Below are positions 51,179-58,712 of a stretch of DNA of 64,000 nucleotides, piece after piece (the first letter of the stretch is position 1; every line of letters starts with the position of its first letter). A program made the translations under genes and the position numbers. The notes beneath the pieces were generated by a model, which had not been told where the DNA came from, did no database searches, and saw only the letters and a program-made list of their open reading frames with translations. The DNA is from Enterobacter sp. CC120223-11 (GTDB lineage: Bacteria > Pseudomonadota > Gammaproteobacteria > Enterobacterales > Enterobacteriaceae): the NCBI RefSeq assembly GCF_900215375.1, contig NZ_OBEF01000001.1, forward strand, positions 310,001 to 374,000, in the 5' to 3' direction.

Positions 51179-51323
51179 TGCGGCACCACTGACGATAAGA
51201 GAGCTTTAAGATTCTTTAGTAATTTAGCGGAGTTACCTGCTTAACGCCATGATGTACAGAAGATTCCATTGCGGAATGCCCTGTGCCCGCGTGTAAATAA
51301 ACTCCCACTGGAATCGCGTGACT

Positions 51324-51330
51324 TATACTT
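51324..51330 (+). promoter_or_regulatory. possible sigma-S-type -10 element for the kbp-like gene
   Basis: TATACTT preceded by C(T), about 45 bp before the ATG, resembles the CTATACTTAA sigma-S -10. E. coli kbp is RpoS-dependent and induced by osmotic stress, which fits. Confidence 0.4.
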
Positions 51331-51374
51331 GATCTCTGAAGCGATCTCGCCTTTTCCGAATAAGGAGTCACCCG

Positions 51375-51827
51375 ATGGGATTATTCAGTTTCGTGAAAGA
51401 AGCCGGAGAAAAGCTCTGGGATGCCGTCACCGGGCAGAACGGTGATGAGCAGAGCAAAAAGCTGGAAACGCACATAACCAACCTTGGCCTGCCGGGCGCT
51501 GAAAATGTCAAAGTCGACGTGGCCAGCGACGGGACGGCAACGGTCACCGGGGACGGTTTAAGTCAGGAAGCAAAAGAGAAAATCCTCGTGGCTATCGGCA
51601 ACGTGGCGGGCATTTCACAGGTGAACGAAAGCCTGTCGACCGCACAGCCAGGCCCGGAAAGCCGCTATTACACCGTGAAGTCCGGCGATACCCTGAGCGC
51701 CATTTCTAAAGCTGAATACGGCACCGCCAACGAGTATCAGCGCATCTTTGAAGCCAACAAACCTATGCTCAAACATCCGGACAAAATCTATCCGGGCCAG
51801 GTGTTGATCATCCCGAACAAACCTTGA
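51375..51827 (+). CDS. potassium-binding BON/LysM protein (Kbp/YgaU-like)
   Basis: 150 aa, clearly related to E. coli Kbp (149 aa): [20 protein letters not shown], a BON domain (about 25-90; [20 protein letters not shown]) and a LysM domain (about 97-148; [19 protein letters not shown] ... [10 protein letters not shown]). Kbp senses cytoplasmic K+ in E. coli. Identity to Kbp is partial, so this may be a paralogue. It is 10 bp upstream of a YidB-like gene. Confidence 0.85.
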   Translation: MGLFSFVKEAGEKLWDAVTGQNGDEQSKKLETHITNLGLPGAENVKVDVASDGTATVTGDGLSQEAKEKILVAIGNVAGISQVNESLSTAQPGPESRYYTVKSGDTLSAISKAEYGTANEYQRIFEANKPMLKHPDKIYPGQVLIIPNKP

Positions 51828-51837
51828 GGTATGCATT

Positions 51838-52233
51838 ATGAGTCTATTCGATCAAGTGGCCGGCATGTTTGGCGGTCAGGATGGAAAAGCCGGAACCCTG
51901 CAGGCCATTATGGCGTGGATAAATGAACAAGGCGGCATTCAGGTACTGCTGGAAAAATTTCAGCAGGGCGGGCTGGGGGCGATTGCTGAATCCTGGATAA
52001 GCACCGGCGGCAACCAGCCGGTCTCGCCGGACCAGGTTACCGATGCGCTGGGCTCCCCGGCCATTGCCGATCTGGCGGCCAAGCTTGGTATTGAGCCACA
52101 GGCGGCGTCTAACCTGATTGCTGAGCATCTGCCGAAAGTCGTTGATACGCTATCGCCAAACGGCGAGGTAGACGGGCAGCAGGACTTGATGACGGAAGGA
52201 TTGAATCTGCTGAAAGGCAAGTTCTTCAGCTAA
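51838..52233 (+). CDS. YidB family protein (DUF937)
   Basis: 131-aa DUF937 protein similar to E. coli YidB: WINEQGGIQVLLEKFQQGGL, LGSPAIADLAAKLGIEPQA, NLIAEHLPKVVDTLSPNGEV and LLKGKFFS. A glycine-rich, helical soluble protein of unknown function. In an apparent two-gene operon with the Kbp-like gene, which suggests a joint role in envelope or osmotic stress (inference). Confidence 0.87.
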   Translation: MSLFDQVAGMFGGQDGKAGTLQAIMAWINEQGGIQVLLEKFQQGGLGAIAESWISTGGNQPVSPDQVTDALGSPAIADLAAKLGIEPQAASNLIAEHLPKVVDTLSPNGEVDGQQDLMTEGLNLLKGKFFS

Positions 52234-52269
52234 TGACAAAGCGGCGGGGAAACGCTCCCCGCCCTGCTT

Positions 52270-52668
52270 TCACTTAGCTTTCTGGTACAGATCCCAGCGG
52301 TTGCCATAGAGATCTTCAAACACAACCACCGTGCCATACTCTTCTTCTCGAGGTTCCTCGCAGAACGTCACACCATTGGCTTTCATTCTCTGATAATCAC
52401 CCCAGAACTCGTCAGTTTGCAGGAACAGGAAAACCCGACCACCACACTGATTGCCAATAAATTCGGCCTGACGATCGTTTGAGGCCCGGGCCAGCAAAAG
52501 CGTGCAGTTGCTTTCAGGATGCGGCGTGACCACTACCCAGCGTTTTCCCGGCTGCGGGGTATCTTCCACCAGCGTAAAGCCGAGTTTAGTGGTGTAGTAC
52601 TCAATCGCCCGGTCGTAATCATCCACCACGATAGCCACGTGGCCCAGACTTCTTATGGGTGCGTTCAT
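52270..52668 (-). CDS. VOC (glyoxalase/bleomycin resistance) family protein
   Basis: 132-aa vicinal-oxygen-chelate fold protein. Start at 52668 (MNAPIRSLGHVAIVVDDYDR) has AAGGGA upstream; the frame extends 22 codons further through a terminator hairpin, so the shorter form is right. The metal ligands His (GHVAIVV) and Glu (VVVFEDLYGNRWDLYQ) are in place. Substrate unknown. Confidence 0.85.
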   Translation of the reverse strand: MNAPIRSLGHVAIVVDDYDRAIEYYTTKLGFTLVEDTPQPGKRWVVVTPHPESNCTLLLARASNDRQAEFIGNQCGGRVFLFLQTDEFWGDYQRMKANGVTFCEEPREEEYGTVVVFEDLYGNRWDLYQKAK

Positions 52669-52701
52669 CAATTGTTCCCTTATCATTTTGGCCGCAAGAG
52701 T

Positions 52702-52726
52702 AAAAAAAAGGAGCCCGAAGGCTCCC
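52702..52726 (-). terminator. ancestral icd terminator
   Basis: Minus strand GGAGCC-TTCG-GGCTCC followed by an eight-base T-run, 24 bp beyond the stop of the icd 3' fragment. It fits as the original icd terminator left behind by element insertion. Confidence 0.75.
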
Positions 52727-52749
52727 GATTTCATTTACCGCAAAACAAT

Positions 52750-52862
52750 TTACATGTTTGCGATAATCGCGTCACCAAACTCTGAACATTTCAGCAGTTT
52801 AGCGCCTTCCATGCCTTTAACAATCAGGTCTGCGGCTTCGAACCATTCCATGTGACGGAGCA
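52750..52862 (-). pseudogene. displaced icd 3' end with a 51-bp deletion (far attachment site of island 2)
   Basis: In-frame copy of the last part of icd, reading [17 protein letters not shown] then [17 protein letters not shown] and stop. Compared with the intact gene it lacks 17 codons between two direct copies of GCGCCTTCCAT (58765-58775 and 58816-58826 in the intact copy), so the deletion arose between these repeats. Adding the 51 bp back gives about 165 bp of duplication, the figure known for e14/phage 21 at icd. It corresponds to icdC of E. coli K-12. Confidence 0.9.
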
Positions 52863-53060
52863 GTATATTTTATTACTAGGCTTTACTATCTGATATTTCG
52901 GAAAAAAACAAAATTTCCCCGTATCAACAGCATGAATAAAGCCCAAATCTAACCTACTGTTTTAACTTAAGTTGCTAATGGTTTTGATAACCATATTTGA
53001 GGCTTCAGGGTAAAGGAATAGGAGGCCGCAATGAGCGAAAAGCGGACATTGATATCAAGA

Positions 53061-53861
53061 TTAGGGCAAAAAATCGCGCGGTGTTGAGCCCAGAATGAAC
53101 CGAAAAGCGGCTGTAAATGACGCCGGGCATGAGAAACCTAGCTGGTAAGCAACCTGTTTGATTGGGATGCCATTCGCGAGAAGATCTAGCGAAGCACAAA
53201 TTCGGGCTCTCTGCTTCCATGTTCTATAACTGAAGCCAGTATCCTTAATAAACAATCGCGAAAATGTACGTTCAGACATGGTTGCGATAAAAGCCAGCTC
53301 GCTCAACGATGCTTCCCAGCGCTGATTAACCAACAGCTCTTTGGCCGCACGGAATAATCTCTCATCATGCGGCATTGGAAGGTCCGTAGTTAAAGGTGGA
53401 GCCTCGCTGAGGATTTCCAGAAGCAACAGAGACATTTTCCGTTGACTCTGTCGGCGGTAATTCTCATCGAAAAGCCCTGCTATCAGCTCTTTCACCAGTG
53501 CAGTAGCAGTAATAACATGCACCTGATTACTCTTCGTAAAGTTCGTGCATTCAGCGATAAGGCTGCTACTGAAATAGACAGCCCGCAGGTCTGTTTGTGA
53601 AAGCAGGTTGTAACTATGGATGTGAAGAGGAGGTAGCCATAATGCACGCTGAGGAGGGATAACCCAGCGGTCACTCTCTGTTTCAACCAGCATCACCCCC
53701 CTGGAGGCAAATAATAACTGCCCCTCAATATGATGATGGGGAGGGTCTACCTCTCCACGTTGATAGCTTATCGCTGTGCTTGACCAGCCTGTAGATTCAT
53801 CATGTCTTGGCGCTTTATCTATACTACCTGGCATTTCAGATTTAGCCCCTGCAATTATCAT
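53061..53861 (-). CDS. AraC-family transcriptional regulator
   Basis: 266 aa with an N-terminal cupin (PPHHHIEGQLLFASRGVML) and a C-terminal AraC DNA-binding domain (SELAFIATMSERTFSRLF, KQVAYQLGFSCPASFTAAF, ILGSTPRDF). The architecture is the same as NimR's. It is divergent from the next gene with a 92-bp gap containing ATTCA-N6-TGAAT, a possible operator. In the 52863-53060 stretch below it I see only a short 18-codon ORF with a strong AGGAGG site (53031, MSEKRTLISRLG), probably a truncated gene. Confidence 0.87.
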   Translation of the reverse strand: MIIAGAKSEMPGSIDKAPRHDESTGWSSTAISYQRGEVDPPHHHIEGQLLFASRGVMLVETESDRWVIPPQRALWLPPLHIHSYNLLSQTDLRAVYFSSSLIAECTNFTKSNQVHVITATALVKELIAGLFDENYRRQSQRKMSLLLLEILSEAPPLTTDLPMPHDERLFRAAKELLVNQRWEASLSELAFIATMSERTFSRLFIKDTGFSYRTWKQRARICASLDLLANGIPIKQVAYQLGFSCPASFTAAFRFILGSTPRDFLP

Positions 53862-53953
53862 ATCGAAGTTGGAATCACCCGCAGTATAGCCTTATTGGAT
53901 GGGTGAGCTATTCATAATTCTGAATATCATAGTTATTACAGGAGCTTATCCTA

Positions 53954-54679
53954 ATGCGAGTACACTTTATCGTACATGAAAGTTTTGAATTTCCAGGGGC
54001 TTATGAGACCTGGGCAACTAATCGAGGTCATGATGTGACTTACTCACGCGTTTATGCAGGCGATGAGCTGCCAGCAGACACCGAAGACATCGATTTCCTG
54101 ATCGTTATGGGCGGTCCGCAAGATCCAGCCACTACTCTGGAAGAATGCCCGCACTTTAATTCCAAAAGTGAACAGGCGTTGATTGCTTCTGCAGTTCAAA
54201 CAGGTAAAGCCGTGATCGGTATTTGCCTCGGCTCACAGCTAATCGGTGAAGCGCTGGGCGCGTCGTTCGTTCACAGCCCTGAAAAAGAAATTGGTAAATT
54301 CCCGATTACACTGACTGAAGATGGCTGCAAGGATGCAATGTTCTCTCACTTTACGAAAACGCTTGAAGTAGGTCACTGGCATAACGACATGCCAGGTCTG
54401 ACCCCGGAAGCAAGAATTATCGCGTTTAGCGAAGGCTGTCCGCGCCAGATCGTTTCTTATTCAGACCGCGTTTTTGGTTTCCAGTGCCACATGGAGCTAA
54501 CCCTGGAAGTTGTTGAACTGCTAATAGCTCATTCTGAAAAAGACCTAAGCCGTGCCGCAGAATACCGCTTCGTCAATACTCCTGGAGAACTCCGGTCGCA
54601 CGATTACGGTGAAATGAATCAGGTGCTTTTTGGCTTCCTGGATAAACTAGAAGCACATTACAAATCAACTCAAGCATAA
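53954..54679 (+). CDS. type 1 glutamine amidotransferase-like protein (YfeJ-type)
   Basis: 241-aa class I amidotransferase fold, resembling the GMP-synthase-like YfeJ group. DFLIVMGGPQDPATTLEE, then the nucleophile elbow GICLGSQLIGEALGASF (Cys about residue 94) and the catalytic histidine in FGFQCHMELTLE (about residue 181). No synthetase domain. It is divergently paired with the AraC regulator, which probably controls it. Possible role in degrading gamma-glutamyl compounds or glutamine; unproven. Confidence 0.82.
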   Translation: MRVHFIVHESFEFPGAYETWATNRGHDVTYSRVYAGDELPADTEDIDFLIVMGGPQDPATTLEECPHFNSKSEQALIASAVQTGKAVIGICLGSQLIGEALGASFVHSPEKEIGKFPITLTEDGCKDAMFSHFTKTLEVGHWHNDMPGLTPEARIIAFSEGCPRQIVSYSDRVFGFQCHMELTLEVVELLIAHSEKDLSRAAEYRFVNTPGELRSHDYGEMNQVLFGFLDKLEAHYKSTQA

Positions 54680-54768
54680 TGTAGGCCCGTTGACGATTGT
54701 CACCGGGTATTGGTCTCAACGTCCGCTTCTAGCACAAAGCCGACATTGACCTTTCTTAAGCTGTTTCC

Positions 54769-54796
54769 GCGGGTTCAACTCCCGCCAGCTCCACCA
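54769..54796 (+). other. stray 3' end of tmRNA (ssrA) – attachment-site scar
   Basis: GCGGGTTCAACTCCCGC followed by CAGCTCCACCA is the T-arm, acceptor strand and CCA of tmRNA. Only this 28-bp 3' end is present; the tmRNA body is not. Such 3'-end copies are left by genomic islands that integrate into ssrA. Confidence 0.75.
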
Positions 54797-54924
54797 ATCA
54801 TGATTGGACAGTGATAGGACATCACTAGCAATAACAGGAAGTTAGCAGTCCCGGCAGGACACCGACCAGACGGTGATGGGACGAAAAAGGATACGTAAAG
54901 GAGCCGCGGTTCCTGAGCGATGAG

Positions 54925-54949
54925 AAAGCCCGCTGACGCGGGCTTTTTT
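54925..54949 (+). terminator. intrinsic terminator downstream of the ssrA fragment
   Basis: AAAGCCCGC-TGAC-GCGGGCTTTTTT. It resembles the terminators found behind ssrA and could have travelled with it. The 54680-55017 gap holds only this and the ssrA scar; no gene is seen. Confidence 0.85.
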
Positions 54950-55017
54950 GTATCTGGATTTCCCTCCTCTGGTTTCCACACCCTCTATACTTTCAGTCTG
55001 GCTGACTGGAGGTTCCT

Positions 55018-55692
55018 ATGTGCGGACGGTTTTCGCAATCGATGACCCGTGAGGATTATCTTTCATACCTGGTTGACGAAGGCGATCGTGACATCACTTA
55101 CGAGCCGGAGCCCATTAGCCGGTACAACGTTGCGCCTGGGACCAAAGTTCTGCTGCTAAGCGAACGTGACGAGCAGCTGCATCTTGATCCGGTCTTGTGG
55201 TCTTACGCGCCAGATTGGTGGGATAAACCGCCGCTGATTAATGCGCGCGTCGAGACCGCGGCAACGAGCCGGATGTTCAAACCTCTCAGGCAACATGGCT
55301 GGGCTATTTGTTTCGCCGACGGCTGGTTCGAGTGGAAGAAAGAAGTCGACAAGAAACAGCCCTACTTCATTCACCGGGCCGACGGCCAGCCTATTTTAAT
55401 GGCAGCGATTGGCAGCACACCTTTCGAACGCGGTGATGCGGCAGAAGGATTTCTGATTGTTACTACTGCAGCTGATAAGGGATTGGTTGATATTCATGAC
55501 CGGCGGCCGCTGGTTTTATCACCGGAAGCTACGCGCGAGTGGATGAGTCAGGAGCTCAGCGTTAAAGAATTGGAGTCTGTTATTTTGAACAGAATGGTTC
55601 AAGAAGATGCTTTTACCTGGCGTCCAGTAGCAAGAGATATTGGTAATGTCAAAAGCAACACCCCATATTTACTTAATGATATTTCTCTGTGA
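55018..55692 (+). CDS. yedK: SOS-response-associated peptidase / HMCES-type abasic-site shield
   Basis: 224-aa SRAP protein that crosslinks to abasic sites in single-stranded DNA. The catalytic Cys2 (MCGRFSQ), the conserved Asn (INARVETA), Glu (FADGWFEWKK) and His (VDIHDRRP) are all present, so it should be active. E. coli YedK is 222 aa and encoded elsewhere in the chromosome; here the gene is on island 2. No LexA box is seen upstream. The chromosome may hold another copy outside the window. Confidence 0.92.
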   Translation: MCGRFSQSMTREDYLSYLVDEGDRDITYEPEPISRYNVAPGTKVLLLSERDEQLHLDPVLWSYAPDWWDKPPLINARVETAATSRMFKPLRQHGWAICFADGWFEWKKEVDKKQPYFIHRADGQPILMAAIGSTPFERGDAAEGFLIVTTAADKGLVDIHDRRPLVLSPEATREWMSQELSVKELESVILNRMVQEDAFTWRPVARDIGNVKSNTPYLLNDISL

Positions 55693-55764
55693 TATGTTTT
55701 AAACAATCTATAGTTACAATAAACTGACGTTGCATCTTATCATTCCACATAGATAAGGTCATAT

Positions 55765-57189
55765 ATGAAAGATTTTTATGGCTATGCACGAGCAATCAAT
55801 CTACTACTGACTATTTTGTCTGTTTCTCTCATTTCTTTTTTCATCTTTCCATCGAAATCAAACTTGTATGAGCGAGCATTAGTTGATATCCAATTCTTAA
55901 TAAACACCAACCCTCAAAAATATAAAAACGTCATTGACATGAGTTATTTTCGAGCTGAAATTAAAAGGGTTTTCCTTCAAAACATCCATACTTACTCGTC
56001 ATCAATAAAAGTTGATCCAAACTTTCGCAGCTCTGTTCTTGTTATCGCCAGCTACCCTAAGTCTTTTGATGATATTTTAATATCAGATATATTTAAAAAT
56101 AAAAAATATGATACCCCCCCCTCTTTGGCCTATCCTTCCATAGAAACCCTGACAGATACTTTCAATGAAATGTTTGGTCGTGGAGAATACCAGCATGGGT
56201 CATGCATCTCTGATAATGAAGACACTGATGACTCCATTCAATTAATCAAATGCGCACCTTTATCGCCTGATGATATAATTCTTCGTGCCGAATTTTTATC
56301 AGAACCGGAGCAGTATAGATCAATTATAAACACAGAAGCGACATCTGATGAAAATCGTGTCTTTTTGGTTTTATATGTTAAAAAAGGGGGAGAGGGAGTT
56401 GGGTCAAATACAACGAAAGTACGCTATGCAAGTGAGCTATACTCAATCACTGAATTATATGGAATATCTAGTTTCAATTCATGGTTAAACATGAATTACT
56501 TCGACAACTCCTCAATTCAAGCCGCCAATGGTGGCACCAACCCACTACTTAGCTTCATAAGCAAGCAACTAATAAATTACAACAACTACCGTGCAATAGT
56601 AGCACAATCAATACAAATGAACATTTTCCGAAACACCAATATAACCAATGAAGAAAGGGATAGAAGATTATCCGAAGTAAATAAATTGCTCATTGAGCTT
56701 TATACACCGCAGGAAAGATTAATAGGGATAACATCAATATATGATGAAATAAAAAAAATGAACATTTACGATGCCTATAATTACATTTCGGATAAAATAG
56801 ATAAAAACCAACAAGATATTGACATGGCAGGTCAAAAAATAAACTCAAGGTTTATACTTATATCAGCACCCTTCTTCATTTTAGGATTGCTCGTTGCTCT
56901 TTTATCGGCAACTAACATGATTCAAAACACACTTAGCTCTAATAATGACGCTCATGGAGAAATATCATTTCCTTGGTTTTGCTTACACTCAGATACGGCA
57001 TCAATTTCAATCTCTTACTTTACAATATTAATCTTGCCTTCATTGAATTTTATCGCATCAATCCTCCAACCGTCCAAGGACGGTGGGATTGATTTTACTA
57101 TTAACTGTATTTTATTCACTTTGGCAATTCCAACTTCATTATTAATATTAAGAAAATTGCGTGTAATAAGGAAATCCATTGTCTTATAA
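55765..57189 (+). CDS. novel 474-aa membrane protein
   Basis: Strongly AT-rich gene of unknown family. One transmembrane helix at about residues 9-28 (INLLLTILSVSLISFFIF), a large extracytoplasmic region of some 330 residues with two cysteines (HGSCISDN, LIKCAPLSP), then helices near 360-382 (FILISAPFFILGLLVALLSA), 410-435 and 445-462 before a basic C-terminus (LRKLRVIRKS). Start at 55765 (MKDFYGYARAIN) behind AAGGTC. It is directly upstream of the integrase remnant. Composition differs sharply from yedK next door. Confidence 0.65.
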   Translation: MKDFYGYARAINLLLTILSVSLISFFIFPSKSNLYERALVDIQFLINTNPQKYKNVIDMSYFRAEIKRVFLQNIHTYSSSIKVDPNFRSSVLVIASYPKSFDDILISDIFKNKKYDTPPSLAYPSIETLTDTFNEMFGRGEYQHGSCISDNEDTDDSIQLIKCAPLSPDDIILRAEFLSEPEQYRSIINTEATSDENRVFLVLYVKKGGEGVGSNTTKVRYASELYSITELYGISSFNSWLNMNYFDNSSIQAANGGTNPLLSFISKQLINYNNYRAIVAQSIQMNIFRNTNITNEERDRRLSEVNKLLIELYTPQERLIGITSIYDEIKKMNIYDAYNYISDKIDKNQQDIDMAGQKINSRFILISAPFFILGLLVALLSATNMIQNTLSSNNDAHGEISFPWFCLHSDTASISISYFTILILPSLNFIASILQPSKDGGIDFTINCILFTLAIPTSLLILRKLRVIRKSIVL

Positions 57190-57235
57190 AAAGTATTAAT
57201 TTTATCTAACCTGCAGTAAATCTGAAGACCCCATC

Positions 57236-57701
57236 GTGTAACCGGTCAGCGCCTGGATGACATATCGAAGATGAAGTTTAGTGATATTTGGGACGATCAT
57301 CTTCATGTTGAGCAGGAGAAAGCGGGGAGCAAAATTGCGATCCCACTGTCGCTTCGCCTGAACGCAATTAACTGGAGTTTGCGGGATGTGGTGTCACGCT
57401 GCCGTGATTATGCGGTAAGCCCTTACCTGGTTCACTTTTTCCGGTCTATTCACAGGCAGAGCGTGGCGTAGAGGTGAAATCCAATACCTTAACCATGAAC
57501 TTCAGCAAGACACGGGATAAGGCTAAACTTGATTGGGGATCTGGTACACCTGCGACCTTCCACGAATAGCGCTCCCTGGCTGAGCGTCTTTATGAGGCTC
57601 AGGGGATCGATACCCAAAAATTGCTGGGCCATAAGTCGCCAAATCAGACGGCTCGATACCATGATGATCGTGGCAAAGGATGGATTACTTTAGCAATTTA
57701 A
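57236..57701 (+). pseudogene. lambda-type tyrosine integrase remnant (e14/phage 21 type)
   Basis: C-terminal catalytic half only. Recognisable: RVTGQRLDDISKMKFSDIWD, LHVEQEKAGSKIAIPLSL (catalytic Arg in TGQR), then in another frame VEVKSNTLTMNFSKTRDKA and PATFHE-stop-RSLAERLYEAQG with an amber at 57567-57569 inside the HxxR motif, then QKLLGHKSPNQTARYHDDRG with the nucleophilic tyrosine. The N-terminal arm-binding domain is gone and a frameshift lies near 57440-57470. The pattern matches integrases that target icd. Confidence 0.85.
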
Positions 57702-57734
57702 TCCATGGGGCATTATTTCCATGCCCCGAGTTAG

Positions 57735-58589
57735 CTATTTTTTATTTAAATCAAAACCTTTTTCTCTGGCAGTTTTATAAACGGAAACAGCATCAGCATT
57801 ATCTCCCCATGCTTTTTCATTAAAAAACAAAACATGAGCATTACTGATTAGCTTATCGACTGGCAAATTATCAAACACTGAATATTCCTCGAAGAAATAA
57901 CTGAATTTAAACCCGTGCCTTGAATTTCCATTATATAACAAAATCAATAATTCATAATTAGATATTTGAGCCCTGAGAATATTCGCATATCTTTTTTTGA
58001 CAGCATCGCTTACCGTTGCGTCATCAATGAATTTAAAAGTATTATATAAGTACCTATAATAATGAGAAAAGTTTCCGGAGCGACCTCTAAAATAGAATTC
58101 AAATGAATCTGAGAGCATCTTTTTCTCGCGGCCAAGTGAGAATTCAGTTGCATCTAAATAATCAACATCATCAACTGGGTATTTAGAAATATACATTTTT
58201 TTAAATCTGGCGTAGTAATAAGTGAAGACAGAACGACCTTCCTTATTTATTTTTTTCTCATCGCCTCCAACTCTCATGTCTTTTATTATGGTTTGTAAAA
58301 TTGTGAGCATGTTAAAAAAGGAGTTTTCAAAATCTCTGAGTTTCTCAGACTCTTCTCTTTTACTGGCATCCATTTCTATTTTTCTGGTTGAGTCAATCTG
58401 TAGCTTTAATGTCCATAAGATCCCACAAAAACCTAATGCTGAAAAAATTGATGTAAATGCTCCCCATGAATCTCCAAACACACCTTTTTCAGTCGCATCC
58501 ATACCTTCAAAAAACCAAAGGTCATTGATTAAAGCGTATCCGTAGAGGAAGATCAGACTCAAGCAAATGACAATAACTAGACGAAACAT
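57735..58589 (-). CDS. putative phage abortive-infection protein (AbiC-like)
   Basis: 284-aa AT-rich gene. Two transmembrane helices (about 3-23 and 43-63) are followed by a cytoplasmic domain with the pattern of the putative AbiC family: RDFENSFFNMLTILQTII (about 85-102), SHYYRYLYNTFKFIDD, and NILRAQISNYELLILLYNGN followed by YFFEEYSVFDNL. Homologues are annotated as putative abortive-infection proteins, though few have been tested. It lies between the integrase remnant and the icd attachment site, where cargo genes often sit, and is intact. Start at 58589 (MFRLVIVICLSLIF). Confidence 0.72.
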   Translation of the reverse strand: MFRLVIVICLSLIFLYGYALINDLWFFEGMDATEKGVFGDSWGAFTSIFSALGFCGILWTLKLQIDSTRKIEMDASKREESEKLRDFENSFFNMLTILQTIIKDMRVGGDEKKINKEGRSVFTYYYARFKKMYISKYPVDDVDYLDATEFSLGREKKMLSDSFEFYFRGRSGNFSHYYRYLYNTFKFIDDATVSDAVKKRYANILRAQISNYELLILLYNGNSRHGFKFSYFFEEYSVFDNLPVDKLISNAHVLFFNEKAWGDNADAVSVYKTAREKGFDLNKK

Positions 58590-58659
58590 TTCGTGAGCAA
58601 TCCTTGGCTGTTTTGATAACTTGTTTTGATAAAATTTTGATAACCGTTAGCGAGCTAAC

Positions 58660-58689
58660 AAAAAACAACGGGAGCGTTAAGCTCCCGTT
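58660..58689 (-). terminator. terminator of icd supplied by island 2
   Basis: Minus strand AACGGGAGC-TTAAC-GCTCCCGTT followed by GTTTTTTG, 24 bp beyond the icd stop. Its sequence differs from the ancestral terminator at 52702-52726. Confidence 0.88.
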
Positions 58690-58712
58690 AATCGTTTTAA
58701 CAATTACCGCAA

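Noticed and set aside
53031..53087. 18-codon ORF with AGGAGG at the edge of island 2
   Set aside because: The ribosome site is good but the peptide (MSEKRTLISRLG...) is too short to identify and overlaps the end of the AraC gene; noted only as a possible truncated gene.
54769..54796. A functional tRNA or tmRNA gene
   Set aside because: Only the T-arm and acceptor end are present; no D-arm, anticodon arm or tmRNA body lies upstream.
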